Source: Deltaproteobacteria bacterium (GTDB taxonomy: Bacteria > Desulfobacterota > Syntrophia > Syntrophales > UBA2185). Taken from it: DNA of 11,502 nucleotides. The notes below the pieces were generated by a model, which was not told the origin of the DNA, searched no databases, and worked only from the letters and a program-made list of their open reading frames with translations. Of the stretch, positions 1 through 6,252 are shown one piece after another; the stretch's first letter is position 1, and each line of letters begins with the position of its first letter. Position numbers and translations under genes: made by a program. The stretch spans positions 1 to 11,502 of the forward strand of contig JAPLJQ010000150.1 of assembly GCA_026388495.1 (NCBI GenBank), read 5' to 3'.

Positions 1-138
1 GGTACTTTTCCCGGCTCCCGATACACCCAGGATTGCGAGAGACTGTCCCTGTTCGATGTTGAAATTTAATTCCGTTAAGACTTCAATCCTGTTGCCATCC
101 TTAATAAATGTTTTACTTAAATTATCTAATTGTATCAT
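1..138 (-). CDS. lolD: LolD, lipoprotein-releasing ABC transporter ATPase (N-terminal part, cut by window edge)
   Basis: Only the first 46 residues are present, because the gene runs off the left edge of the window on the minus strand. They read as an ABC ATPase N-terminus, beginning MIQLDNLSKTF and ending in the Walker A loop GVSGAGKST. In the Lol system LolD is the cytoplasmic ATPase that powers release of outer-membrane lipoproteins from the inner membrane. The identification as LolD rather than another ABC ATPase rests mainly on its position directly after the LolC/E permease. The stop codon of the permease and this ATG share one base (TAATG at 136-140), which implies translational coupling. 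No separate promoter is visible. Confidence 0.85.
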   Translation of the reverse strand, partial: MIQLDNLSKTFIKDGNRIEVLTELNFNIEQGQSLAILGVSGAGKST

Positions 139-1415
139 TACTCGTATCTCAGTGCTTCTGCCGGATCCAACCTGGAAGCCCTCCGGGACGGATATATGGT
201 TGACAGAAAACAGATCAAAATGGTTCCAATCACAATAGTGACCACATCACTGTAATTGACCTGGGAGGGCAACTGGCTCAGATAGTAAACATCTCCGGGG
301 AGGATCTTGAATCCGAAGATATTCTCAATGAATACGGAAATTTTTTCAAGATTGAACGCCACCGAAAGTCCGCCGATGCAACCCAGAAGTGTGCCAACGG
401 CGCCGATGGTGACTCCCTGAAAGATAAAAATCCTCATAATGCTCTTTGAGGTTGCTCCCATGGATTTCAGGATGGCTATATCCTTGCTTTTTTCCATGAC
501 GACCATAATCAGGGTTGTAATGATATTGAAAGCGGCGACCAGGACAATGAGAGACAGGATGATGAACATGACTCTTTTCTCGAGTCTCAGAGCTGAAAAC
601 AGGTTTTTATTCATTTCCATCCAGTTTCTCGCCCAGTATGGGAATCCTAATTTTTTCTCAATGGTTTTTGCAATGACATCGGCCTTGTAGATATCATTGA
701 CCTTGATCTCGATGCCGGTGACGTACTCGCCCATGTTCAGAAATTCCTGGCAGTCTTTCAAAGACATATAGGCAAGCGTTGAATCATATTCATAGAAACC
801 TGAATCAAAGATGCCCACAACGACAAATTTCTTCATCCGGGGGATCATCCCCATCGGCGTGGCCACCCCCATGGGGGAGATGATGCTAACCGTTTCGAAG
901 AGGAACAAGCCCATGTTTTTTGCCAGTTCTTTCCCTATCACAATACCGGGGAGTTGTGAATTCTCCCGATTGAGTTTCAATGTGCTTCGATGTTTCTCTG
1001 AGAGATAATCAATATTTCCCTCCTGCATCTTTCCCAGAGTAATGACTTTGAAGGCACTTTCCGTCGACATACCCCTCAACACAACGCCACTGGTATGCCC
1101 TCCATTTTTTAACATGGCCTGGGCATAAATGAAGGGTGTAGAGGCGACAACGCCACTGACGCCCGCAATGTCCTCCCTGACCTTCTGGTAATCTCTCATT
1201 GCTCCGCTGTGCTGCATGAGAACGATGTGAGAGTTGATTCCAAGAATCTTGTTTCTGAGATCGTTTTCAAAACCGTTCATGACGGCGAGGACAATGATCA
1301 GTGCCGCAACGCCGAGGGAGATGCCGGCTATGGATATAAATGTGATGATGGAGACAAAAACCTGTTTTCGCTTGGCCTTGAGATATCTCAGACTGACAAA
1401 TAGTTCATAAGACAT
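138..1415 (-). CDS. lolC: LolC/LolE family lipoprotein-releasing ABC transporter permease
   Basis: This 425-residue inner-membrane protein has the MacB/FtsX permease layout. One N-terminal membrane segment (about residues 19-46) is followed by a periplasmic domain of about 230 residues. Three further membrane segments lie near 281-306, 330-355 and 386-408, and the short tail ends SRLDPAEALRYE, typical of the LolC/E and FtsX families. Length matches the family (about 400-420). With LolD, the permease extracts mature lipoproteins from the inner membrane and hands them to the chaperone LolA. Many bacteria outside the Gammaproteobacteria have one LolC/E-type protein instead of two, so the C-versus-E label is not resolved here. 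An AGGAAG Shine-Dalgarno lies about 13 bases upstream of the ATG, a rather long spacing. The gene starts a lolC-lolD operon. Confidence 0.93.
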   Translation of the reverse strand: MSYELFVSLRYLKAKRKQVFVSIITFISIAGISLGVAALIIVLAVMNGFENDLRNKILGINSHIVLMQHSGAMRDYQKVREDIAGVSGVVASTPFIYAQAMLKNGGHTSGVVLRGMSTESAFKVITLGKMQEGNIDYLSEKHRSTLKLNRENSQLPGIVIGKELAKNMGLFLFETVSIISPMGVATPMGMIPRMKKFVVVGIFDSGFYEYDSTLAYMSLKDCQEFLNMGEYVTGIEIKVNDIYKADVIAKTIEKKLGFPYWARNWMEMNKNLFSALRLEKRVMFIILSLIVLVAAFNIITTLIMVVMEKSKDIAILKSMGATSKSIMRIFIFQGVTIGAVGTLLGCIGGLSVAFNLEKISVFIENIFGFKILPGDVYYLSQLPSQVNYSDVVTIVIGTILICFLSTIYPSRRASRLDPAEALRYE

Positions 1416-1419
1416 TTTT

Positions 1420-1428
1420 TGTTATAAT
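1420..1428 (+). promoter_or_regulatory. Extended -10 promoter facing the lolC-thiC gap
   Basis: The plus strand reads TGTTATAAT, a perfect match to the extended -10 consensus TGnTATAAT, just outside the lolC start codon. No convincing -35 element is present at 16-18 bases, but extended -10 promoters can work without one. Transcription would start near 1435 and run into a gene-free region that ends in a plus-oriented terminator. Confidence 0.4.
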
Positions 1429-1603
1429 CTTCCTTGACTCTCAGCAGTGTATGATGATGACATCCCGAAATGAAGCGGTGTTTGTAAGAAAAGCATCATC
1501 CGCCTGTCGATACCATCGGCCTTCAGGGAATCAGTTTCTCTTTTCTTTAAAGTTTGCCGTCTTCTGTAAACCCATGGTCAAAATTGAATAGAAATCGAGT
1601 TTG

Positions 1604-1630
1604 ATTATATTTTTTTCCCCGATTAGTCAA
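1604..1630 (-). promoter_or_regulatory. Candidate lolC promoter
   Basis: Read on the minus strand, TTGACT (1625-1630) and a perfect TATAAT (1604-1609) are separated by 15 bases. Both hexamers are strong but the spacer is two bases shorter than optimal. Transcription would start near 1597, leaving a leader of about 180 nt before lolC. Short A/T-rich matches occur by chance, so this is a plausible candidate only. Confidence 0.4.
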
Positions 1631-1702
1631 GCATGATTTGAACGGTTGATTCAAACGGGCGGGGTTTCAGATAGCCTGCATGCGGGTCATGAAGATATGG
1701 CA

Positions 1703-1740
1703 GGGGGGAAATGTAAAAGATGATGATTCCCCCCTTTTTT
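1703..1740 (+). terminator. Intrinsic terminator oriented on the plus strand, downstream of thiC
   Basis: GGGGGGAA (1703-1710) pairs perfectly with TTCCCCCC (1727-1734), leaving a 16-base loop, and is followed directly by six T residues. The T tract is on the plus strand side. Read in the thiC direction (minus), the same hairpin is preceded by A residues and followed by a mixed sequence, so it is at best a weak thiC terminator. Confidence 0.6.
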
Positions 1741-1745
1741 CATTA

Positions 1746-3026
1746 CTAATGACTGCTGACATTTCCCAGTTTGATGGCGCAGAATTCTCCACACATCGTG
1801 CAACCTTCCTCCTTTGCACTTTGACTTTTTTCCAGAAACTTCTCCGTTTTTTCCGGATCAATGGAAACATCTGTCTGACCCTGCCAGTCAAATGCCTTCC
1901 GGTATTTTGCCATCATGATGTCCTTATCAAAGGCGCCCGGAACATTTTTTGCGATATCAGCTATATGGGCCGCAATCCTGGATGCGATAACCCCCTCCCT
2001 CACGTCATCGAGCGTGGGGAGCCGGAGGTGTTCGGACGGTGTTACGTAACAGAGAAAGTCTGCCCCTGCAGCCCCGGCGATAGCGCCGCCGATGGCCGAT
2101 GTGATGTGGTCATAACCGGGGGCAATGTCGGTTGGCAGAGGGCCCAATACATAGAATGGCGCACCGTTGCACAGGCTTTTCTGCAGCAGGATGTTGGCCT
2201 CAATTTCACCGATAGGTACATGTCCGGGACCTTCAATCATGACCTGGACATCCTTATCGCGGGCTTTTTTAGTCAGTTCACCCAGGAGAATGAGTTCCTG
2301 GACCTGTCCCCTGTCTGTGGCGTCGGCAAGACACCCGGGACGCAGACCGTCACCAAGACTGAGAACCATATCATAGCGTTTCGCGATGTCAACAAGCCGG
2401 TCGTACTTTTCATAAAGAGGATTTTCCCGGTCGTTATATGACATCCAGTTTCTGGTGATGGAACCTCCCCTGCTTACAATGCCCATGAGACGACCCTGTT
2501 CCTCTATACAGGATACGCTCCTTCTCGTCACGCCGCAATGGACGGTAATGAAATCGACACCGTCTTCCCCGTTTTCTTCAATGGCCTGGAAAATATCTTC
2601 CTCCGTCATCTCGACGATGGCTTTCTGCTGTTGTATCATGTTTGCGGCTGCCTGGTAGATGGGAACCGTTCCGACAGGAATCGTTGATGCCTGAATGATC
2701 ATTTTCCTGATGGCGCCGATATCGCCGCCTGTAGACAGATCCATGATGGTATCCGCCCCCGCAGCGATTGAAACCCTGACTTTTTCGAGTTCCAGCTCGA
2801 GATCTGTCCTGTCCCTGGAGGTACCGATGTTGGCGTTGATCTTTGTTTTAAGGCCCTTTCCGATAGCAAGAGGCGCAATATTGGTATGCCTGATATTTCT
2901 GATCACAACCACGTGACCGTCTTCAATGCCCTTGCGGATGAACTCGGGAGATACCCTTTCCTGCTCCGCGCATATCTTCATTTCTTCAGTGATCACGCCT
3001 TTACGTGCTGCTTCTAATTGTGTCAT
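1746..3026 (-). CDS. thiC: Phosphomethylpyrimidine synthase ThiC
   Basis: ThiC is a radical SAM enzyme that rearranges aminoimidazole ribonucleotide into HMP phosphate, the pyrimidine half of thiamine. The 426-residue product has the family's conserved stretches: MDLSTGGDIGAIRKM, FITVHCGVTR, SLGDGLRPGC, IEGPGHVPIGEI, GPLPTDIAPGYDHI and the C-terminal cluster CTMCGEFC (Cys 409, 412 and 416) that binds the 4Fe-4S cluster. Length fits the short bacterial form, which lacks the N-terminal extension of the E. coli type. The start is taken at ATG 3024-3026, giving MTQLEAARKG, because GGGAG lies seven bases upstream; an upstream TTG in frame lies beside the riboswitch. A TPP riboswitch precedes the gene, which favours true ThiC over its paralogue BzaF (5-hydroxybenzimidazole synthase). 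The gene appears monocistronic. Confidence 0.95.
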   Translation of the reverse strand: MTQLEAARKGVITEEMKICAEQERVSPEFIRKGIEDGHVVVIRNIRHTNIAPLAIGKGLKTKINANIGTSRDRTDLELELEKVRVSIAAGADTIMDLSTGGDIGAIRKMIIQASTIPVGTVPIYQAAANMIQQQKAIVEMTEEDIFQAIEENGEDGVDFITVHCGVTRRSVSCIEEQGRLMGIVSRGGSITRNWMSYNDRENPLYEKYDRLVDIAKRYDMVLSLGDGLRPGCLADATDRGQVQELILLGELTKKARDKDVQVMIEGPGHVPIGEIEANILLQKSLCNGAPFYVLGPLPTDIAPGYDHITSAIGGAIAGAAGADFLCYVTPSEHLRLPTLDDVREGVIASRIAAHIADIAKNVPGAFDKDIMMAKYRKAFDWQGQTDVSIDPEKTEKFLEKSQSAKEEGCTMCGEFCAIKLGNVSSH

Positions 3027-3064
3027 TTCAAAACTCCCGAAAATGTGGCTTTTTAAATTACACA

Positions 3065-3096
3065 GGGGCATACCCTGCGACTCAAGAATATGCCCC
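3065..3096 (-). promoter_or_regulatory. Hairpin between TPP aptamer and thiC, probable expression platform
   Basis: GGGGCATA (3065-3072) and TATGCCCC (3089-3096) form a perfect 8-base-pair stem with a 16-base loop in the thiC leader, just after the aptamer. No U tract follows on the minus strand, only a sequence rich in A and U. A plain intrinsic terminator is therefore unlikely, and control of translation or Rho-dependent termination is possible. The mechanism is inferred. Confidence 0.5.
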
Positions 3097-3114
3097 CTCA
3101 AATGTATCAAAGCT

Positions 3115-3186
3115 CTTTTCCCTCCGCTGGTATTACCCAGGTCAGGTTCAAAGGGTATCTTCTCAGCCCGGTAGGCACCCCTGCAT
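3115..3186 (-). promoter_or_regulatory. TPP riboswitch (THI element) upstream of thiC
   Basis: Read on the minus strand, the segment carries the THI-box core in order: GGGGTGCC, then CTGAGA, then ACCCTTTGAACCTGA, then GGGTAATACCAGCG followed by GAGGGAA. These are the invariant strands that form the thiamine pyrophosphate pocket. The aptamer starts about 160 bases upstream of the thiC ATG and ends about 90 bases before it. High thiamine pyrophosphate is expected to reduce thiC expression. Confidence 0.96.
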
Positions 3187-3261
3187 TCTGTAGTTACGAT
3201 ACTACCTACTTCAATTATTTCATAAAATCAAGGGCAATTTTCACGATGCTTCACTTATCAA

Positions 3262-3290
3262 TTGCGAAGCCGGGGAAAGTTATGTATAAA
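3262..3290 (+). promoter_or_regulatory. Sigma70-type promoter of ssb
   Basis: TTGCGA (3262-3267) and TATAAA (3285-3290) are separated by exactly 17 bases on the plus strand. Transcription would start near 3297, giving ssb a leader of about 130 nt. The leader holds a small inverted repeat, ACAGGG (3325-3330) with CCCTGT (3346-3351). The thiC promoter should lie nearby on the opposite strand, but I could not identify it with confidence. Confidence 0.5.
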
Positions 3291-3427
3291 TAGCAGCAAA
3301 CACGTTAAGTGCTGTAATTTCCGGACAGGGGGGATCCATAGAGCGCCCTGTACGTCATAGTAAACGGATAATCTAAAGATATCATTAAAGGGTATCTTCA
3401 TCACACAAAGTGGAAAGGAAACTGAAG

Positions 3428-3844
3428 ATGGTGAATAAAGTTTTATTGATCGGCAGGCTTGGGAAAGATCCGGAGGTCAGATATACGCCGGATGGTATGA
3501 TGGTGACCAATTTCAGTATGGCAACCGATGAACAGAGGAAAGATAAAAACGGCCAGAAGGTACAAAGGACGGAATGGCATCGTATCGTCACCTTTGGGAA
3601 ACTGGCGGAGATATGCAGCAGTTATCTTTCCAAAGGGAAATTGATTTTTATCGAGGGGAGAATTCAATCGCGATCCTGGGAGGACAAAGACGGCAACAAG
3701 CGTACAACCACGGAGATTGTCGCGGCCAATATGCAAATGCTTGATTCAAAGGGACAGGCGAGGGGCCAAGAGGCGGCTGAGGATGATCACGCCCCGTCAT
3801 ATTCAGGGATAGATCAGACACCCGACGATGATGTTCCCTTTTAA
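3428..3844 (+). CDS. ssb: Single-stranded DNA-binding protein SSB
   Basis: SSB coats single-stranded DNA during replication, recombination and repair and recruits partner enzymes through its C-terminal tip. The 138-residue product begins MVNKVLLIGRLGKDPEVRYT, the classic start of the bacterial OB-fold (about residues 1-105), and contains the conserved WHRIV and LIFIEGRIQSRSWEDKDGN segments. It ends in the acidic tip DDDVPF after a short flexible linker (about 106-132). Length is slightly below the usual 150-180 because this linker is short. The start is ATG 3428, with AGGA about nine bases upstream; an in-frame GTG at 3410 would add six residues that do not belong to the family. It is transcribed alone and converges on tatA with a 12-base gap. 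Confidence 0.96.
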   Translation: MVNKVLLIGRLGKDPEVRYTPDGMMVTNFSMATDEQRKDKNGQKVQRTEWHRIVTFGKLAEICSSYLSKGKLIFIEGRIQSRSWEDKDGNKRTTTEIVAANMQMLDSKGQARGQEAAEDDHAPSYSGIDQTPDDDVPF

Positions 3845-3866
3845 ACGGAAGGGACCCTATTTCTTT
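3835..3866 (+). terminator. Weak candidate terminator at the ssb 3' end
   Basis: TCCCTT (3835-3840) can pair with AAGGGA (3849-3854) around an eight-base loop that contains the ssb stop codon. A pyrimidine-rich stretch follows (CCCTATTTCTTTT). The stem is only six pairs and the U tract is delayed, so activity is uncertain. Confidence 0.3.
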
Positions 3867-4045
3867 TCTTCGATTTTTTTAGAGTCGGGTGTTACGTCTA
3901 TTTCATCCGGTTCGCGGGTCGCTTTCTTGAAGTTTTTAATACCTTTTCCGATAGCCCCACCGATTTCCGGTAGCTTGCCGGCGCCGAAAATGATCAAAAT
4001 GATCACCAGGATGATAATCAATTCAGGCATGCCTATTCCAAACAT
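3857..4045 (-). CDS. tatA: Twin-arginine translocase subunit TatA/E
   Basis: TatA oligomerises to form the passage for folded proteins carrying twin-arginine signal peptides across the inner membrane. The 62-residue product has the full family layout: a short N-terminus MFGIGMPEL, one membrane helix (about residues 8-21), the hinge FGAGKLPEIGGAIGKGI leading into an amphipathic helix (about 22-43), and a charged tail. The Phe-Gly of the FGAGKLPE hinge is present. Length is at the small end of the family, closer to TatE-like proteins. An AGAGG Shine-Dalgarno lies about ten bases upstream. No tatB or tatC is adjacent, so partners must be encoded elsewhere. The gene follows rodZ on the same strand after 100 bases that contain a separate promoter. 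Confidence 0.94.
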   Translation of the reverse strand: MFGIGMPELIIILVIILIIFGAGKLPEIGGAIGKGIKNFKKATREPDEIDVTPDSKKIEEKK

Positions 4046-4094
4046 GTTTTCATAACCTCTTCACGGGTGTTGTACCTATATATGCAGTGGAACC

Positions 4095-4123
4095 ACACTA
4101 AAGCATGGCAGCTTCTTTGTCAA
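4095..4123 (-). promoter_or_regulatory. Promoter of tatA with overlapping palindrome
   Basis: On the minus strand a perfect TTGACA (4118-4123) is followed after 17 bases by TAGTGT (4095-4100), a poorer -10 matching three of six positions. Transcription would start near 4088, leaving a leader of about 40 nt. The palindrome GTGGAACCAC (4087-4096) covers the predicted start and the edge of the -10, so it may be an operator. Confidence 0.45.
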
Positions 4124-4145
4124 ACATATCTTTTTATGGGTGCAA

Positions 4146-5045
4146 TTACGGGAGTTTCAAATGGACAACCTGGCCTTGCTTACCAAGATTCCCCAGAGGT
4201 TTTCCTTGAAAAGTAACATTGATCCCCCCCGCATTGCCGATATCGACGACAAAGTTCAATGCGGAACGTTCAATGATTTCACCCTGGTTCAGCAAAATTT
4301 CCTGAGGGGGATTTTTGCCTGCCCTTATTCTTATCCAGGTCAGTTCCGTTGCTTCCATGGTTAAACGGTTTGTCTCGCCCATTGTTATGTTCTCTTGTTT
4401 CACTTCCTTGATCGCCGCACCCTGTTGGATATTGACCCTGTCTGCCGATGACTGACTTGATAAGGCTGCCGGTGCATCTTTCCTTGATTGAATATCTTTT
4501 TCTTCGGGCTTGGCAATCTGGTTCGTCTGATCGGCAGACCCACTTTTGACATCGGCGGCCATGCCCGAGGCCTCCGGTGGTTTCGCCTCAGGTGTCGGAT
4601 ATGTGGGCTGAACGATTTGACTTTTAGGAATATCCACATCGGATTTATACGAGGATATTGAAAAAACAATCATTCCGATGCCCGTGAGAACGGCTAAACT
4701 CCAGAAAATAAATTTGTACCGTTTACCTGCCGGCGGCGGAGGCGTCTTTATGTCTCCTTTCTGGGAAGGGGGTGCCAGTGCTTCAAGGTATTGTTCGTAG
4801 CGGGCAAGCGTGATACTGCTGTCCGTTTCCAGTGTTTTTGCATAGGTTTTAATAAATGCTTTTGTAAAAACCGGAGGTGGAAGCGCATCAAAATCTTCTT
4901 TTTCAATGGCTTCCAGATTGATCACACTGATCCGTGTGCGCTCAAATATATCTCTCAGGGTTAGCCCCTTGGCTTCCCTGAGGGATTTTAGATCGGATGC
5001 TCCAGATTTTTCAGTTTTTATTATGGGTTCTTCCATGATAGACAT
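4146..5045 (-). CDS. rodZ: RodZ-like cytoskeletal/cell-shape protein with HTH and DUF4115 domains
   Basis: RodZ links the actin-like MreB filament to the peptidoglycan elongation machinery. The 299-residue product has the expected order. An N-terminal cytoplasmic HTH of the HTH_25 type (about residues 18-85) contains LKSLREAKGLTLRDIFERT and the conserved VFTKAFIKTYAKTL. A Pro-rich stretch leads to a single membrane helix (about 111-131). A low-complexity periplasmic linker rich in Pro, Ala, Lys and Gln (about 132-220) follows. The C-terminal DUF4115 beta domain (about 225-299) includes ELTWIRIRAGKNPP. Start ATG 5043-5045 has GGGG ten bases upstream. In E. coli the HTH binds MreB rather than DNA. 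No mre or pbp gene is adjacent, so the role is inferred from domains alone. Confidence 0.88.
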   Translation of the reverse strand: MSIMEEPIIKTEKSGASDLKSLREAKGLTLRDIFERTRISVINLEAIEKEDFDALPPPVFTKAFIKTYAKTLETDSSITLARYEQYLEALAPPSQKGDIKTPPPPAGKRYKFIFWSLAVLTGIGMIVFSISSYKSDVDIPKSQIVQPTYPTPEAKPPEASGMAADVKSGSADQTNQIAKPEEKDIQSRKDAPAALSSQSSADRVNIQQGAAIKEVKQENITMGETNRLTMEATELTWIRIRAGKNPPQEILLNQGEIIERSALNFVVDIGNAGGINVTFQGKPLGNLGKQGQVVHLKLP

Positions 5046-5075
5046 TCAATTTTGACCCCTTTTGACTGTGATCAC

Positions 5076-5104
5076 ATCATATAATACCCCATCCATGGAT
5101 GGAA
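5076..5104 (-). promoter_or_regulatory. Tentative rodZ promoter with a 14-base palindrome in the spacer
   Basis: On the minus strand TATGAT (5076-5081) lies 17 bases after TTCCAT (5099-5104), a weak -35. The spacer and -35 contain the perfect palindrome CCATCCATGGATGG (5089-5102), and TGTGATCACA (5067-5076) is a second palindrome near the predicted start. Either could bind a regulator. Confidence 0.3.
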
Positions 5105-5287
5105 CTGTCCCCAAGGGCATTTTCTGTGTACTTAACATCAATTTTTGAGTCGTGCAATAAAAAGATCATTCCACCCATGCAAATAAGATCCGTAGTTTTA
5201 TTAACAATCCATGGTAATTGAAAAAGATCACGGACAAGGTTTTTCAGTCTTTCTATAAATACGCTGGTTTTTTGAATTTTTTTGTGC

Positions 5288-5296
5288 TGGTATAAA
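5288..5296 (+). promoter_or_regulatory. Extended -10 promoter of suhB
   Basis: TGGTATAAA fits the extended -10 pattern TGnTATAAT with one mismatch. Transcription would start near 5303, giving a leader of about 30 nt that includes the suhB Shine-Dalgarno. An alternative lies upstream: CGGACA (5231-5236) and TATAAA (5254-5259) with a 17-base spacer. The 287-base rodZ-suhB gap contains no gene I can support. Confidence 0.4.
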
Positions 5297-5332
5297 GGCG
5301 TCGCACACACCACTTTCAGGAGATTGAATCTC

Positions 5333-6121
5333 ATGGAGCATTATCGGGAGTTCGCCGTGGGCCTTGCAAGGGAAGCTGGGCTATTTCTCAAAGAAAGACT
5401 TAACGACAAACACGTTATTGATTACAAGGGTGAGATCAATATTGTAACAGAGGCGGACAGAATGTCGGAGGCTCTTATTACAGAGAAGATTCATCAAAAA
5501 TATCCTCATCATGACATCCTTACGGAAGAATCGGAAGGAATCGATAATGGCTCGGAACTTCGGTGGATTATTGATCCTCTTGACGGCACGACAAATTATG
5601 CTCACGGATATCCCGTGTTCTGCGTCTCTATCGCTTTGGAAAGAAACGGTGTCGTTTGTCTCGGTGTTATCTGCAATCCCATGCTGAACGAGATGTTTGT
5701 TGCTCTAAAAGGAAAGGGCGCTTTTCTAAACGATGAGAGAGTTTCCGTATCAAAGACAGTTGATATATCAAAAAGTCTTCTGGCCACCGGTTTTCCATAT
5801 GACATCAGGGACAATGAGAACAACAATCTCAGATACTTCAGTGGGATGGCTCGAAACGCCCAAGCCATTCGCCGCGCCGGATCGGCGGCCCTTGACATGG
5901 CCTACGTGGCGATGGGCCGCTTTGATGGCTTCTGGGAACTGAAACTCATGCCCTGGGACACGGCTGCCGGTTCGCTCCTGATCTCAGAAGCAGGGGGGGT
6001 CATTACAGACCTTTTCGGCGGCACATTTCGCCTGGATTCACCTCATGTTCTTGCAACAAATGGAAAAATTCATCGTGATATGATCCACATATTAAAAGAA
6101 ATTGATGCCGCATCCCCATAG
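5333..6121 (+). CDS. suhB: Inositol-1-monophosphatase family protein SuhB
   Basis: This is a Mg-dependent, Li-sensitive phosphatase of the inositol monophosphatase family, which hydrolyses inositol-1-phosphate and related sugar phosphates. In E. coli SuhB also joins rRNA antitermination complexes. The 262-residue product shows the metal-binding motifs in order: LTEESEG (Glu 65 and 66), WIIDPLDGTTNYAHGYP (Asp 81 and Asp 84, with the DPLDGTTN signature), and WDTAAGSLLISEAGG (Trp 208, Asp 209). Length matches the family (about 260-270). The start is ATG 5333, with AGGAG ten bases upstream; an in-frame earlier start would add 17 residues not typical of the family. The physiological substrate cannot be read from the sequence. 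It stands alone and converges on yjbQ. Confidence 0.93.
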   Translation: MEHYREFAVGLAREAGLFLKERLNDKHVIDYKGEINIVTEADRMSEALITEKIHQKYPHHDILTEESEGIDNGSELRWIIDPLDGTTNYAHGYPVFCVSIALERNGVVCLGVICNPMLNEMFVALKGKGAFLNDERVSVSKTVDISKSLLATGFPYDIRDNENNNLRYFSGMARNAQAIRRAGSAALDMAYVAMGRFDGFWELKLMPWDTAAGSLLISEAGGVITDLFGGTFRLDSPHVLATNGKIHRDMIHILKEIDAASP

Positions 6122-6156
6122 CCCCCGGTCCTGAATCGTCCTGCCGGAATCGATAT

Positions 6157-6191
6157 AAAAAAGGTGAAGGCCGGTTTCAAAAACGGCCTTC
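6157..6191 (-). terminator. Intrinsic terminator of yjbQ
   Basis: GAAGGCCG (6166-6173) and CGGCCTTC (6184-6191) form a perfect 8-base-pair stem with a 10-base loop. On the minus strand the stem is followed by ACC and then six T residues (complement of 6157-6162), so it terminates yjbQ transcription. On the plus strand it could also slow suhB transcription, but no T tract follows there. Confidence 0.8.
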
Positions 6192-6252
6192 TAACCGTCA
6201 GGTAGAATAACCGTGCTGCCCCAGCCGCCATCTAATCTTCCCGAAAAGAAGG

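Larger units (their letters stand above)
1435..1740 (+). ncRNA. Candidate small RNA antisense to the lolC leader
   Basis: The 330-base gap between lolC and thiC contains no recognisable gene. A perfect extended -10 element at 1420-1428 and an intrinsic terminator at 1703-1740 are both on the plus strand and define a putative transcript of about 300 nt. It would be complementary to the 5' leader of lolC if that message starts near 1597. A short inverted repeat (TTTGAA at 1637-1642 and TTCAAA at 1650-1655) could form a hairpin. A 46-codon reading frame from ATG 1451 to a stop at 1591 exists, but it has no Shine-Dalgarno and resembles nothing known. No RNA family is recognised, so the call rests on the promoter-terminator pair alone. 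Confidence 0.3.

Noticed and set aside
1451..1591. 46-codon plus-strand frame inside the lolC-thiC gap
   Set aside because: It has no Shine-Dalgarno and a composition unlike a membrane or binding peptide. It is kept only as a note under the RNA candidate.
1631..1672. tRNA-like T-arm resemblance in the lolC-thiC gap
   Set aside because: Only a short TTTGAA/TTCAAA dyad is present. No acceptor, D or anticodon stem can be built around it.
1680..2441. Plus-strand open frame of 253 codons opposite thiC
   Set aside because: It lies wholly within thiC on the other strand, has no Shine-Dalgarno and reads like no known protein. It is a shadow of thiC codon use.
3027..3110. N-terminal extension of ThiC from a TTG at 3110
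   Set aside because: The added 28 residues would be encoded by the riboswitch expression platform and do not match ThiC. The ATG at 3024-3026 has a proper Shine-Dalgarno.
3187..3261. Search for a thiC promoter upstream of the riboswitch
   Set aside because: Several A/T-rich hexamers occur on the minus strand, but none has an acceptable -35/-10 pair at 16-18 bases.
3410..3427. Upstream GTG start for ssb
   Set aside because: It would add six residues outside the conserved MVNKV start, and AGGA is correctly placed for ATG 3428.
5077..5334. Minus-strand open frame of 85 codons between rodZ and suhB
   Set aside because: It has no Shine-Dalgarno, its start overlaps the suhB start codon, it covers the promoter region of suhB, and no motif is seen.
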